From assembly GCF_023343835.1 (NCBI RefSeq), contig NC_064439.1, forward strand, positions 36,216,508 through 36,280,507: DNA of 64,000 nt. Direction: 5' to 3'. The notes beneath the pieces were generated by a model that saw only the letters and a list, made by a program, of their open reading frames with translations, was not told the origin of the DNA and did not search any database. A program made the translations under genes and the position numbers. This document shows, piece after piece, positions 38,931-54,052 of this stretch. Each line of letters begins with the position of its first letter. Position 1 is the stretch's first letter. The DNA is from Lagopus muta. Lineage: Eukaryota; Chordata; Aves; Galliformes; Phasianidae.

Positions 38931-41900
38931 CTTCAACAGTGTCCTACCCCCTGCCTCCCTGTGACTTCATTTGCAGCCTCAAAACCACCCTGGTGTCATT
39001 GAGTACTTGTCCCTGCCTGAAGTTGTTGCTTTCAATGCTTGTAGGCTATATTGCAGGTTGGATAAAAAGATGAGCACTAGCTGTTCTTTTTTCTTCTCCC
39101 TGCAAGAGTTGCTTAGGGAAGAGCAGACAGGAGTTGATCAGAGTCTGCCTAGGCCTAAAGACAATAACCATCTTTTATTCCCCACAGCAGTTACCATTCA
39201 GGACAAGACAAAAGTTTACTGTTTCTCCTTGGAACTGATAGCTGCTTTATTGATGTTAGAAGGTGCCATAAACCAGAAGGGATAACTTAAGCTTATCAAA
39301 CTGCAGACATTCCCCCTTAATCCTTTCAAGTAGAGACCAAAGCAGGCAGTCTGGCCAGCATCTTTAGGAAAAAAAAGTGCAAAATATGACTACTTAGACT
39401 TACTGCTGCAGGGGACTTCCACTTCACTGGGGGAATCCCCTGCAGGAAATGTGGGTAATTTCTGCTCTCTACAAGGCAGACAATCTGCTTCAAACTGATT
39501 GTGATCCCTTGGATTTCTGAAATACATTTGATCATTCATATTGAAAGGACTGAACAAGGCTGCAGTATGGGGTTTGGTTTGCTGTGGTGACTTCACAAAG
39601 CTACTCCTTAAGCATGCCTTTATCATGCATTAATCATACAGAATATTAGCCCACACTCTTCTGGAACCTTAACTTTATTGAAATGCAGCAGGAATGCCCG
39701 AAGTTTGTTCTATCTGTGTAAAGATGTAACTTTCCCTATAGAACCACAAGAGATCCTCAGAATTTTACCCTTTTTTAATCAGAAAAATCAAGTTCTAATA
39801 CTGTGAATTAAGATGCTACTAAACCAAAATAAAATAATAGGAACATGGAGGTGCTGTAGAGGTGTGGAAAAAAACACCAAAAAACACCAACTTTCTAATC
39901 TATCATCACTTTTCTAACCTACCAGCATTTTCTCCCACATATGGTGAATTATCACAGGCAATGCAACAAATCTTCCAGTTACAGGTCACTCCATTACAAT
40001 AGCTTCAGAATTAAAGATTTTTCCTTTCAGTACATAAAAGATGAGATTTTTAAAGCAGTGACTTAGTCTAGGATTCACTTGTTAACAGCTTCTGTCTAGA
40101 AAATATCAGAGAATGTATCCTGTGCAATTACATCAAGTAGGGCTCTAAACTACCACATAAACCTCTCTTCTGTACACTAGGCAGCGATTTATTCCCCATC
40201 TTACAGAAAAGGCCAGGCTTTCATGAAGGACATGGAAGGAAGGTACTACATCCCTTCACCCATCCTTAATCTGTTTTATCTTTATTCTTTACAATTCTGG
40301 ATAGTGCCATGCCTGAGAGCTGAGAGGATCTCTGATGCCACAGTTATTGTCTGGTTTGTTTCTTCTGGTTCCAGATGAATGACAGCAGGATCTGTTCTGC
40401 TGCTGAGCAAAGGGGAGGAGGAGGAGCTGCAAATTCTTCTGCTTTTATTTGTTTTTTTTTTCTTTTCTTTTCTTTCTTTTTTTTTTTTTCAGATGAGCAT
40501 AGAGTGAAAGAGATCTCAAATTGTTTGCAACAACTTAAAATTCTTTTCATATCTAACAGCTTGAAAAGATTAAGGTGAATAAATTTTAATGATTTGGGGG
40601 TTTATGTTATTGTAGAGCAAATAAAGCTAGTAATAACTTGTCTCTGCACCCACACAATCACTTTACTTTAGAATGCCATGAAAATACTTTAAACAGATTT
40701 CTGTCAAGGCAGTATTTAAATAATAAGCTTACCTGATGTTCAGGATTCTATCATGTTTTCCCTGACACAGGGTGTCATTTTTTCAGGGATAAAGACATAC
40801 ACAATTAACTGAAAAATCTAATAGAATTTCAGCTGCAGATACCTTCCAAAAACCTGTCCTTACTCCTCCCTTCATTCTACATGCCGATAGCTGGAAAACA
40901 AAATGAACAGGAAAAATCCTGATGTCTGAATCAATGTGTTTTCAGGCACAGCTGAGGCTTCAGAGAGTGAGATAGCTGTGAGTTTCAGTTTACATTTGCC
41001 AACATGCAAAGTAGGATTTAGCAAATTGATGACAAAAGTGAAGAAGAATCATAGAAAAAAAAAGTAATCAGATGCAGTGAGAGAATAAGCAAATGGGAGA
41101 AATAATTATCAGGGAGGGAAAAAAGAATAAAGAGCAAGCCAGATCCTCTGGACTATCCTTATGGCTTTGTGCCATAAGGCACAAACATCACAGTAGTAGA
41201 GTAGTAGGAAGAAAGCCAGCTATGGGAGAGGATAACAGCATAAAGGCACTGGAGAGACTCCTGCCATTCTGCATGCCCACCTCAACTCAGGATGGGGGGA
41301 AATGCTGGGAGAGGGGCCCCTGCTGAGAGCTGCTCTCACCAGATACACTGAGCAGCAGGGAAGGAATGAGGCAATGGACACAGACTGGGGAAGATCCCAC
41401 AGAGATTTCCAGCGTTCCCATTGCTCCAATCCTCGGCTGATAATAGTGCAAGTGGATGAAATGATCTGGTTCATTAGGGTTTGGTTGAAAGAGACTGACA
41501 GAAAAACAAAGACTTCCATGAGCAATTGAATATTTTCCACCTCTCTTTTTACTTTGAAGTTTTGAAAGTGAGATGCTGAGAGCTGCTGTTAAGTTTTCAG
41601 CTGTATCACAGTGGAGATGCTTCCTGGTCTTTTCTTTGCCTCAAAAAACTCTCTTCAATTTGTATGTCCAGTATGCATGAAGTTTTGTCAGTTATAACCT
41701 AAACACACTGTATGTTTCTCAGCCTAAATAGCAGTAGTGATTTTCTGCTTAAATGCCAATGACCAATAATTCATAAATGCAGAATAAAATTTGAAGTTGC
41801 ATTTTTCTAATTCTTGTTTTGACATATAACAATAACTGAGCATTTAATTTCCATGTTTCTTAGCTGAACAAAAAATGGGTGAAACTTGCCAGAGACTAGA

Positions 41901-42414
41901 TCTCAGTACAGCTAAAAAAAAATAATTTTAATTGATCCTTAAAAGAAACAGTCTTAAATAGAAACTTGGCTCAGGTTTCTCCAACTTCACAGGTTTTGAT
42001 TGATGTCTCTGCCCTCATAGCAGACACTTTAAATCAAGAGGCCTTAACAGAAGTGTCCTTAGCTATGACAGCCTGATGGTGCGACTGCCTGTGCAGGAGA
42101 GCTGCAGCCAGTGTGTCTCTCTGAGTAAGTTGTAAGCTTCTGTAGGAGTTAAGATTCCTTCGGATGTGCCCAGAGCTGTAAATAGCGCCAGCTTTTAGAA
42201 GCCACTCAAAGCCAAGCAGGGAAAATACAGTGTAACACTCCAGCTCCGGGTGAAGAACAACGCTGGAGTTGACTTCAAAAGGGTCAGGATTTCACCCTAT
42301 GCAAACCATACTTAAAAAGTCTTCCAGAGGATTTTGAATACTACAAAATGGTGTGACATTTAACATCTGAAGGCCAAATATATTACTTTGGAAGGTCAAA
42401 AGGATGAATGTGGG
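38931..42414. other. intergenic DNA, no gene recognised
   Basis: No gene was recognised. A pyrimidine tract at 40,449-40,491 and A-rich stretches near 41,056 are the main low-complexity elements. ORFs of about 104-106 codons near 39.0 and 41.2-41.5 kb have no recognisable domain. Confidence 0.5.
40449..40491 (+). repeat. T-rich (TTTTC)n pyrimidine tract
   Basis: An uninterrupted run of T with scattered C, about 43 bp long. It resembles a polypyrimidine tract with an AG directly after it, but no coding continuation is recognisable. Confidence 0.8.
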
Positions 42415-42912
42415 AGCAGTTGACTATACTGCCTTCTTCACTTCACACTGCACAGGTGAGATTTGAGTATTGCATTCAATTTTGGGTCTGTCACTACAGG
42501 AAAGACGTCCAGAGAATGGCAATGAAGTTATGAAGGGTCTTATGAGGAGTGGCAGAAGGAACTGGGATTGTTTAGTCTGGAGAAGAGGAGGCTCTGGGGA
42601 GACTATATGGCTCTCCACAAGTACTTGAAAGGAGGTTGTGGTGAGGTGGGAGGCAGCCTTTCTCCCAGATAACTGTGATAGGATGAGAGGTAATGGCCTC
42701 AAGTTGCACCAGGGGCAGTTCAGGTTTGATATAAGGAAAAAATTCTCAGAAAGAGTGGTGAGGCATTGGAACAGGCTGCCCAGGGAGGTGGTGGAGTCAC
42801 AGTCCCTGGACATGTTCAGGAAGAGGGTAGATGTGGCAATTAGGGACACAGTTCAGTGAGCACGGTGGGAATGGGTCTTGGCTTTTTCAACCTTAATGAT
42901 TCTGTGATTCTA
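42415..42912 (+). mobile_element. CR1 LINE 3' end, sense
   Basis: This is the longest CR1 copy here. Landmarks in order are GGTGAGATTTGAGTATTGCA, TTTGGGTCTGTCACTACAGG, GTCTGGAGAAGAGGAGGCTC, AACAGGCTGCCCAGGGAGGT, and the terminal CAACCTTAATGATTCTGTGA TTCT. A partial reading frame of the end of the CR1 polyprotein is discernible at 42,638-42,859 (residues such as [20 protein letters not shown]), but the element is 5'-truncated. The antisense 141-codon ORF is spurious. Confidence 0.93.
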
Positions 42913-43659
42913 AGTGTCTCCTTAAAAATCCTCCACCTCTACAATCACAAAGTCCTGGTCAGGAAGCAGCACAAGCCATCATCCTCAGTCAGTTGTCCCT
43001 AAATTCACCTAGGATCCAGCTTTGGGCCAGTGGTTACTCACCGAAAGTAAAATCTGGGCCCAGCTCTCAGTGACTCAAACCCTTCACTTGGTGCTGGAAC
43101 ACTTCAGCACTCCCTTGATTTTTTTGGCACTGGGAGTTTATGACCCAAATTCTGGGACACTGTCCCCATCCCACCCCTGTCTGAATTAGGCTATTCACTG
43201 TCCTTCTCCCCTGTGCTTCTAGGAGTCTAGTTTTGGAATGCCTGGAAGAAAAAGACATGATGCAAATCAGTTTAGAAAAGGATATAAAGTGATGCCAGGA
43301 GTGTGCAGTGTGGCCAGCAACCTTCCAGCATGACAAGAAGCACTGATTGCACAAGATCTGCATTCTTTAAGCGATTTCAATGCATTGTGTTCTGTTAATT
43401 ACTGAGTTATTAGTAATTGCGAGAAGTCAACACATGCCAGCAGATAGGAACCCACCTAGCTGACGCTGGAAGCTCATTAGCAGCAGAAAAATAGATTGTA
43501 ACTGCACATGAAATAGGAAGACTTGGCTGACTGCTGTGCTTTTAAGTACAGGTGAAAATGTTGCTGGATTATTTCAGAAAGAGACAGGAAGAGAAAATAA
43601 AGCAAGTTACCTCACAACAACTCATCAGCCAGGAGCAAGATGGACTTTATGTGCAGAGA
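42913..43659. other. intergenic stretch up to the CpG island
   Basis: Mixed-composition sequence with no recognisable exon or repeat. CpG content rises sharply at about 43,665. Confidence 0.5.
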
Positions 43660-43778
43660 AAGCTGCCGGCGATGGGACGCGGGCGCTGCTCACACTGCCG
43701 ACCCCCCCGCGTCCTTGCGGTGCTCCCTTCCCAATCTCTGCCTACTGGGCAGCACGGGCTGCACCTTCGCCCTTGCCA

Positions 43779-43785
43779 TGAGTCA
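43779..43785 (+). promoter_or_regulatory. AP-1/MARE-like site TGAGTCA
   Basis: The sequence reads CATGAGTCAG, a perfect AP-1 core with the extra G that favours MAF/NFE2-type binding. It lies near the left edge of the CpG island. Binding is inferred from the motif only. Confidence 0.4.
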
Positions 43786-43958
43786 GAAAAAACACAAAAC
43801 CCCACGGCTGAGGCAGAGAGAAACTTTTCCTTCTAGATGTAAAACAACAGAAGCACGGTTTCAAATTCCCTTAAGAAGAGGGAAATACTCGGGGCTGTCA
43901 TTTACCTCCGTACCCAAAGCCGCGTATTTGGCAGCCGGTGGCGGTGAGCCCATGCAAG

Positions 43959-43967
43959 TTTATATAA
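43959..43967 (+). promoter_or_regulatory. isolated TATA-like element TTTATATAA
   Basis: TTTATATAA stands alone inside otherwise GC-rich DNA, preceded by CATGCAAG, a partial octamer. It could support a focused alternative start near 43,990 on the + strand. Because TATATA is near-palindromic, it could also serve on the - strand. No transcript evidence is available. Confidence 0.3.
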
Positions 43968-44413
43968 CAGAGGCGAGCTGTCCCCGGCTGTGATGTAAGG
44001 GACGGGGCGGCGGTGCAGAGCGCCCATAGGGTTTCGCCCCACTCGGAGCAGTGCCACCCCAAAGCACACCGCCGGGCTCCGCACGTCCTCTGCTGCCCGC
44101 GCGGACGTGCACCGAGGGGGGGCGGGCGGGCAGGAACCGGGGGAACAAAGGAAAAGAGGAGCAAAGAAAGTTCGAGCCGCGCGGTCGCCCCCGCTCCGCG
44201 CTGCCTCCGTCGGCCACAGAGCCCCCCGCGGATCCCTCGGTTCCCCACCCCGCACCCCGCCGCCTCGTCCTTCCTCCTCGCTCCAACCGCCCCGCCCCGG
44301 GCTTCCCTTTAACGCGCGCTCCCGCCGCCAGCTCTGCCCCCTTTCCCCACACCCTCTCCGAAAGCGCGCGCACGCGCACCCGTCCCCCCGCCCCTCCCTC
44401 GGCGGCCGGGCTA

Positions 44414-44418
44414 ATTGG
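44414..44418 (-). promoter_or_regulatory. UBE2E2: inverted CCAAT box (ATTGG)
   Basis: CTAATTGGCTG is a good NF-Y site in the reverse orientation. It sits about 60-100 bp upstream of the likely start region, the usual position for NF-Y in CpG-island promoters. Confidence 0.5.
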
Positions 44419-44488
44419 CTGCCGGGCGCGCGCGCGGTGCTCGGGGAGGGGGCCTGGCGCGAGCGCGCGGAGGCGTCGGCGTCAGGGA

Positions 44489-44505
44489 CGCGCGCGCGCG
44501 CGCGG
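44489..44505. repeat. alternating CG tract, Z-DNA-prone
   Basis: About eight CG dinucleotides in a row, with other CGCGCG groups at 44,364-44,370 and 44,425-44,436. Alternating CG is the classic Z-DNA-forming sequence, and it lies at or just ahead of the likely transcription start. Confidence 0.8.
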
Positions 44506-44780
44506 CGACAGCGCCTTCACTTCTGTTCGGGCTGCGGGGGCAGGAGCGGCGGCGGTCGAGGTTGTGCGGGCAGCGTCCTCCGTTCGGCTCGGAGAGGGGA
44601 AAAAGGGCAGAAAGAAGAAAGGGAGCGCAGCGGGCGGGCGGCAGGCAGCGTGGGGCGGGCTCATGACTCAGTGAGCGGCCGCTGCCCCCCGCCAGCCCCT
44701 CGCCCGGCCGCAGCCGGGGCCGCCGTTACGGATCGTCCCACCGCCCGCGCCCCGCGCCAGCCGGAGAGCTCCGCTCGCAG
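44505..44780 (+). other. UBE2E2: UBE2E2 exon 1, 5' untranslated (start approximate)
   Basis: The 3' end is set by CTCGCAG followed by GTAGCG, a plausible donor at 44,781. The 5' end is a guess based on the CCAAT box position, the sharp change to a G-rich + strand at about 44,430, and a pyrimidine-rich CTTCACTTC start context near 44,515. The exon has no ATG that fits UBE2E2, because the known start codon is in the next exon. A short ATG-bearing frame ending at 44,674 would be an upstream ORF if transcription starts early enough. Confidence 0.55.
44664..44670 (+). promoter_or_regulatory. AP-1/MARE-like site TGACTCA
   Basis: The sequence reads TCATGACTCAG, the same core as the site at 43,779 with the central base changed. 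It lies inside presumed exon 1, just after a GGGGCGGG box. Function is inference only. Confidence 0.4.
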
Positions 44781-48269
<3,489 letters not shown>

Positions 48270-48748
48270 TAGCACTACTATGTCAGTGTAACAGTCTTCT
48301 GAGGCTGGTCATGATAACGAGACCTGTATATAGTTTTTTCCTTTCTTTGACAAATTGGCTCTTTCACATGGTTTTAATAGTAGCCTGCATGATAAAAGCT
48401 GACATTTTTTTATTGCTAGTAAAACTCAGACAGTTTTGTAGCCTTATAAAATACATCTCTGTATGTGTATGTATGACTGATGTTGAAACTTGTCAGTGTA
48501 ACTTACAGTTAATTAACCATAAACATTTCAGACAGTTCAGTAATTCAGCATGTTAGGACTACTGTAATACCTATTGCTGTAAAGTACTGCGTTCCCTTTT
48601 CCCAGATGGTCAGGTCAGAGACATTGAAGTGAACAACAAGTGCACTTGGGTTTCATTATTTTAAACTGTGGTCTGTTTTAATACCTATTTCTTTAGCATC
48701 TCTTTACTTCTTGAGAGGAAAAGTGGAACAACTATTGAAATTATTCTG

Positions 48749-48880
48749 ATGGAATTGTTTGAGTTTGAAGGGAGCCTTAAAGGTAATCTAGTCCAACTCC
48801 CCAGGCATGAACAGGGACACCCTACAGATAAATCAGGGTGCTCAGAGCCCTGTCCAGCCTGACACTGAATGTTTCCAAGA
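48749..48880 (-). mobile_element. CR1 LINE fragment, antisense
   Basis: Diverged CR1 3'-end sequence in reverse orientation: GAAGGGAGCCTTAAAGGTAA, TCTAGTCCAACTCCCC, then CTGTCCAGCCTGACACTGAA TGTTTCCA. The terminal ATTCTATG units are missing or unrecognisable at the left edge. Confidence 0.8.
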
Positions 48881-49424
48881 CATCTATGTGGTTGTGTTCA
48901 TTTCCAGATAATGACTGTTATGTATGGTGCAGACTTGGGGAACTTAGTGCTTAGTGTTGCTCTATCAGTACTTACTGGTGTTAGTCCAGATAGCAGAATC
49001 CAGATGGGATTGCAGTGGTTGTAGTTAAACACTTTTAGCAGAATCTGATGAGATCAATTTTGCAGACTGTCCCAGATCCAGTTTTTCACTAATTCAAGGC
49101 AGTGTAAACTGCAAGAAAAGATGTTGGATATGTGCTGCAGTGCGGGAAAAAAGAATTGCACACAGAGTCTCACAAAAAAGGAGAAGGAAGCATCAAGGCC
49201 CAGTGCATGATTAGCATGCTTCTATCCTGCCCCAGGCACCTCCCTTGCAGTCAGCCTCTGTGAAGCCTTTGCCTTTTCTCCTTCCGGAGCAAGATGCTTT
49301 GTCAACACCCATTCCTACTGATGATGCTGTTCGGAGATTATCTAGTTGTATTGGTTATAGGATAGTCAGCAGAGCTTGCCAAAGTTTCTTTTTATGACTA
49401 AAAGAAAAAGAAGTTTAAAAAAAG

Positions 49425-49426
<2 letters not shown>

Positions 49427-49459
<33 letters not shown>

Positions 49460-49532
49460 CACCAAAAAAAACAAAAACAAAAACAAAAAAAAAAACCAAA
49501 CACCAAAAAATCCAAAACCAAACAAACCAAAA
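49427..49532. repeat. (AC)14 microsatellite followed by A-rich tract
   Basis: A pure AC run at 49,427-49,454 passes into CAAAA and CCAAAA-type low-complexity sequence up to about 49,532. It is likely to vary in length between individuals. Confidence 0.9.
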
Positions 49533-49639
49533 GCTTTCTTTTCAAGCCATAGTGCTACTCATTTAGTCAATTCCCACAGCCATTGTAGTTTCTGGACTTC
49601 TTCTGTCTGCTTGCTGCTATTGCTGTTTTTTAGTATAAG

Positions 49640-49690
49640 GAATATTGGACTAGACAGGAATGTGAAGGTCTCAACTCCAATTTTTAACAT
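49640..49690 (+). mobile_element. possible CR1 tail relic, sense
   Basis: TATTGGACTAGACAGGAATG, then GAAGGTCTCAACTCCAAT, resembles the CR1 segment TTGGACTAGATGATC...GAAGGTCCCTTCCAACCC. A CTGTGATTCC similar to the CR1 terminus follows at 49,730. It is short and diverged. Confidence 0.35.
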
Positions 49691-51757
49691 TTTTAGAGAA
49701 GACTCTGTACAATGTCTGATGTGATGACTCTGTGATTCCAACAAGGGCCTGTGGACACCATCGTATTAAAAAATTAATAATGATATGTCAGAAATTGGTC
49801 TATTAATCTTAGCTTTGCATCTTCAAAGCTTAGAGCTTTTATCAACACGCATTTCAGAGTGATAAAATTACTTAAACCTTTTAAAGTTTAATCATATCTG
49901 CTTATGATTCTGCTGAAGCTAGTTATGCCAGTTGCTGACATCAGTACATTTTTGCTGGTTAGACTGTAATGAGAGTTTCACGTTTACTAATATTGAAGAA
50001 AAGCCTTTGATTATGCATTATAAAAGCTGAGATGATTTATAAAAGTATAAGGCTTCTGTAGATAAGCGAACAATAAATAACACTTAATAAATGTATTTTC
50101 AGAAGTGCTGGTTGTCATAAAACTATTGAAGAATCACAGCAATGTAGTCTTTAGAGCAGTATAGTTGAGGTTTTTGTAGTTGTGTAGTCTATTCAGTAGT
50201 TTTGTCAGCATGTTACAATGAGGATAACGTTTCTGTAAACATTCTTAATCTGATCTGGTATTTGTATAACAGGTTTTGTTTCTTTGCTTTTTGATTAAAA
50301 GCAGTAAAACCTCAAGGAAGGAAAATCAGTCATTAGAGGACGAGGAAAATCTGAAATTAAAGTTGAGGAATAAAAGGAGAGAAAAAACATGAAAGGAGGG
50401 AAAACATATCACATCTCATGCTGATGATGTTTTATATAGTCGATTTCTGTAATGTGTTGGTTTTTTTTTTCATTAGAAATGAATGATATTGTGAGAATAA
50501 GGCTATGCTCCTTCAGTTGAATATAGTTTTTGACCATTAATGTTTTTAAAATTGAAACAAATTGAAGTAATTCAGCTGTCCTTCTGGAGGGAAAAATAAA
50601 AAAGACTGGATATGTGCTCAGCAACTTTTTCCATTGTTAGCTTTTGAATTCTTTGGTTTTCATGGCATTATACTAAGGTGACAGTAACCTTTTAGTTAAA
50701 ACAGTCAACTCTGCTAACATCAGTAAAAAATCCAAACAACAGAAAGTGCAGTAATGAAGGAATTTTGACCAAAGCCTCAACTTCTGTTTAGAACAGAGAA
50801 TGCTAGCAAGTAAATATAGCACTGGAATTAAATCATTCCCTGGTCTAATTCACAGGCTATGGGCTTCATTCTAACCTGAATTTGGAAGCCACATTTTTCC
50901 ACCTGAAGGGACCTTTCTTGTGTACAGAAATGTAATCACAGTGTTTTTGAATTACTTTATGCTACCTGGGTTAGAATTAAGAATTTGTTCATTTGTAGTT
51001 GGCATGATTCTGTTCTACTTTTTCACTGTGTGGTTAAAAGAATTAGGCAATTAGGTCTACTTATTAAGAGTTTTCAGTAGCATTGACTTCATATAAATCA
51101 AGATTTAGAAGAGCTCTTTTTCACTTGTGTAAACACCCTGCTATCATGCCTTATGCAGGAGTGTGCTGCTTTAGCAATTTAATGCTTTTCAAAATGGTTT
51201 TGTTATGAAGGATATGTGGGACTGCTTGAATGTGTATTTAAGTGGCAGTGATTTTGTTTTTCTTATGCTAGCTTCGCTATGGGTGGCATCAAGAAGGCAG
51301 AACGCCTCCATATGCAGTCCTTCTCTGCTAGTACTTTTAAGGTTAGCCGCGATGCAGGTGTAATAGCTTACAGCATATGTCGTACAGTTTCCGGTCCTTC
51401 AATTTTCCTCACCCAGAGGGCATCACCCTAAATAGCAACCTTTCTTACCTAACATGTCAAGATTGAGAAACTCGCTGCATATCACAATTACAGTTCAGAC
51501 ATGGAATTGAATTGCTGTCCTTGAAAACAGCAGGCATCTTGTTACCTCTCAAGCAGCAAATCTTAGCCTGACCTTTGAATTGAGAAAAGTGTAACCATTC
51601 TTGGCTGACACAGTAGCTCGACAAATAAATGTATTGTTTTGCTCCTGAAGCTGATAGTTGAAAATCTGTCAACCTAAGTGTCCAGTCCAGGATTTCTTTT
51701 TATAAATATCTATGCTTGCAATGGATTGTGAACTTTAAAATCTCAGTTGTAGGTTTT

Positions 51758-51759
<2 letters not shown>

Positions 51760-51787
<28 letters not shown>
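51760..51787 (+). repeat. poly(T) run of 28
   Basis: An uninterrupted T run, prone to length variation. Shorter T runs follow at about 51,853-51,885. No retroposon body can be assigned. Confidence 0.9.
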
Positions 51788-51791
<4 letters not shown>

Positions 51792-52836
51792 GAAAGAAGG
51801 AATATCTACTAATTAATAGGTTACATTTGTTAGAAAACAAACTAAAATGAACTTTTTTTCTTTTTTTTTAATTTCTTTTTTTCTCAGGATTGTTTATCAT
51901 AGTGCTATTTCCAAGCAGTCTGCTGACCATGGTAGAAAAATGGATTGTTCTTTCTTACAAGAAAGATGCTTTGTACACGTGCATCTAATGTGATGATTGA
52001 ATATTTTTCTTCTTTGAGCAGGAATCTAACTTTTTTTGGATGAATTTCCTGCGCAGTCACAGTTTCTGTACGATTGAAATTTATACCAGTGATTCTTAGT
52101 ATTTCCTAAATAACCTGTACTTCACTATGGTGTATTGGTTCATGTCATTTCCATGAATTAAGAGGCATGTGTTATAGAAAAACAGATGTGGTAAAGTAGG
52201 TTATTGTCAGATAGTCCTTTTTTGCTTCTTTTTCTTTTAATCCCATTGAGAAATCTTCTAATGTATTCAGTTGTCCCTTAGCTTTAGCAATCTTTAACTG
52301 TTTCATGAAGGAAACAACAAACAGTCCCCCTAGGCTTGGAACACCAGTAAATATATGTCTGTGAGAATTAATAATATTTGAAATCCACAATGTACTCTTG
52401 TGCTTCTGAAGTTAGGGGAAGATTAACCTTTGCACTATTACTTGAAGGCAAGTACGTTTATTCTTTCCCATTGGTAAAATGGAGGGAAAACATGGTAATA
52501 GTAATTTTATATTTTTATATAGATATAGGGAAAGAGGGAGACAGACAAACAGAGGTCAGGCGATGCCTTTTAAGATCAAACAGAGAACAGCAGATCTGAT
52601 GTTGCTGGTTAAATGTCCTACATGTACTGCTCAGAGCTTTGATTACTAGAGAGACTTCTACCCCCCACTCTTAATATGTTGTAAACCAGTGAGTATGTCA
52701 TTAGTTTACATATACACACACATTGTATATTGAATTATTTTAATATAGAATCCTTTTTCCCTTACAATAACGTAACTGCACTGAGCCAGAAAATCCAAAG
52801 AAAGAAGTGCCAGAGAGGACTTGCAAAAATATGTGG

Positions 52837-52880
52837 GTTTTTTTTTTTGTTTTGTTTTGTTTTGTTTTTGTTTTGTTTTT
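52837..52880. repeat. (TTTTG)n simple repeat
   Basis: A T run is followed by five to six TTTTG units. The opposite strand gives a spurious Lys/Gln/Asn-rich ORF. Confidence 0.9.
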
Positions 52881-53302
52881 GCCAGAGACCGCATAGGCTC
52901 ACGGTGAATCCTCTGTGGTCAGTGAAGGAAATGAGGCACATCTTCTCTTGTGCCAGATTCTGAAGGCAACTCAATAGAGATTTGGAGTGAGTGCCAGAGC
53001 AGTGGAATAACTCATGCAGACAAAGGCTAGCTTGAGTGTTGGAGGTCTCTATCAGAGCAAGGCTCTCTGGGATGTTATCTGATGATTTAATTGTAACTTT
53101 GAATGCCATGACATGTGAGCAAGCTATTGCATGTCAGCTGCTGTAAAGAGACTGTTTATGAATGTGCTCCCAGCAGGAATGCAAGGTAAATTAAAGTTAC
53201 AACAAAAGAGATATAAGGTGTATACATTGTTTTGAGTAGTAGCAGGAGCAGGAGAGTAGGCATGAACAGTTTGCTGAGTGTGGTGTTAATGTTGCAGCTT
53301 TT

Positions 53303-53337
53303 GGGGGGGGGGGGGGGGGGAGGCTGGGGGGGGGGGG
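53303..53337 (+). repeat. poly(G) runs, G18 and G12
   Basis: Eighteen G, then AGGCT, then twelve G. Such runs form G-quadruplexes and are hard to sequence, so the exact lengths may be unreliable. Confidence 0.85.
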
Positions 53338-53974
53338 AAGCTCAAGTAAAACATCTCCTTATCTTAGATACTTTCTAAAGCAATTAGGACTTTTAAACAT
53401 GAAGTATCACCTGATCAATTCTTATTGCTTGAAACAGCAAGGTGTTTTGTTCTTGCTTCCTGAATCGCAGGAAAAGCTCAATCTTAGACCATTCCAGTGC
53501 TGTTGGCATTTGAAATTGAAATGTATTTAATTTTATTAAACCAGAACAGAAGAAGAAAAAGAAAGGAGACTCTACCCATCTGTTTTCAGAATGAAAGTGA
53601 ATGGATTCAGATTTAGGAGGACAAATGGAAGGTTTCTGATCTAGGTCTTAGGCTATATTTGCAAGCCCATTCTTGGTGTCTCAAGGACACATCATAATGC
53701 AATGAAGTATTAACTGCTCCTATTTTCATATGTACAGCAAAGGAATAACCTCTGACTCCAGAAGTTTAATGCCATGATTTTCTAATCTACCAGAATTTAG
53801 AAGCAGTTTGTAGAAAAAGCAAATAAACCTATAAAACGTGAAATTAGTGGAGATTTCATGCTATTTACATTTTCTGTGTTTTGGAATAGTGATACAGTAA
53901 ATTTTGAAAACATGATGAAACTTTGCCATAGACAGAAGAAATATTTTAAGCATTTCCCACTGATGTAAGATGAG

Positions 53975-54052
53975 GAAATATTGGTGGTAGGTGGGCAGTT
54001 AGGCTGGATGATCTTGGAGGCCTTTTCCAACCTTGGTGATTCTATGATTCTA
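53975..54052 (+). mobile_element. CR1 LINE terminal fragment, sense
   Basis: GGTGGGCAGTTAGGCTGGAT, GATCTTGGAGGCCTTTTCCA, then GGTGATTCTATGATTCTAAG. This is the last 75 bp or so of a CR1 element, ending in the characteristic ATTCTATG ATTCT unit. Confidence 0.85.

Noticed and set aside
40375..40578. T-rich tract followed by AG and a short ORF, resembling an acceptor and exon
   Set aside because: The following sequence has no recognisable protein and no matching donor, and the tract is simple low-complexity DNA.
41166..41185. 8-bp hairpin TTTGTGCC ATAA GGCACAAA
   Set aside because: An 8-bp stem with a 4-nt loop is expected about once by chance in a window of this size.
42424..42849. 141-codon minus-strand ORF
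   Set aside because: It is the antisense shadow of a sense-oriented CR1 3' end.
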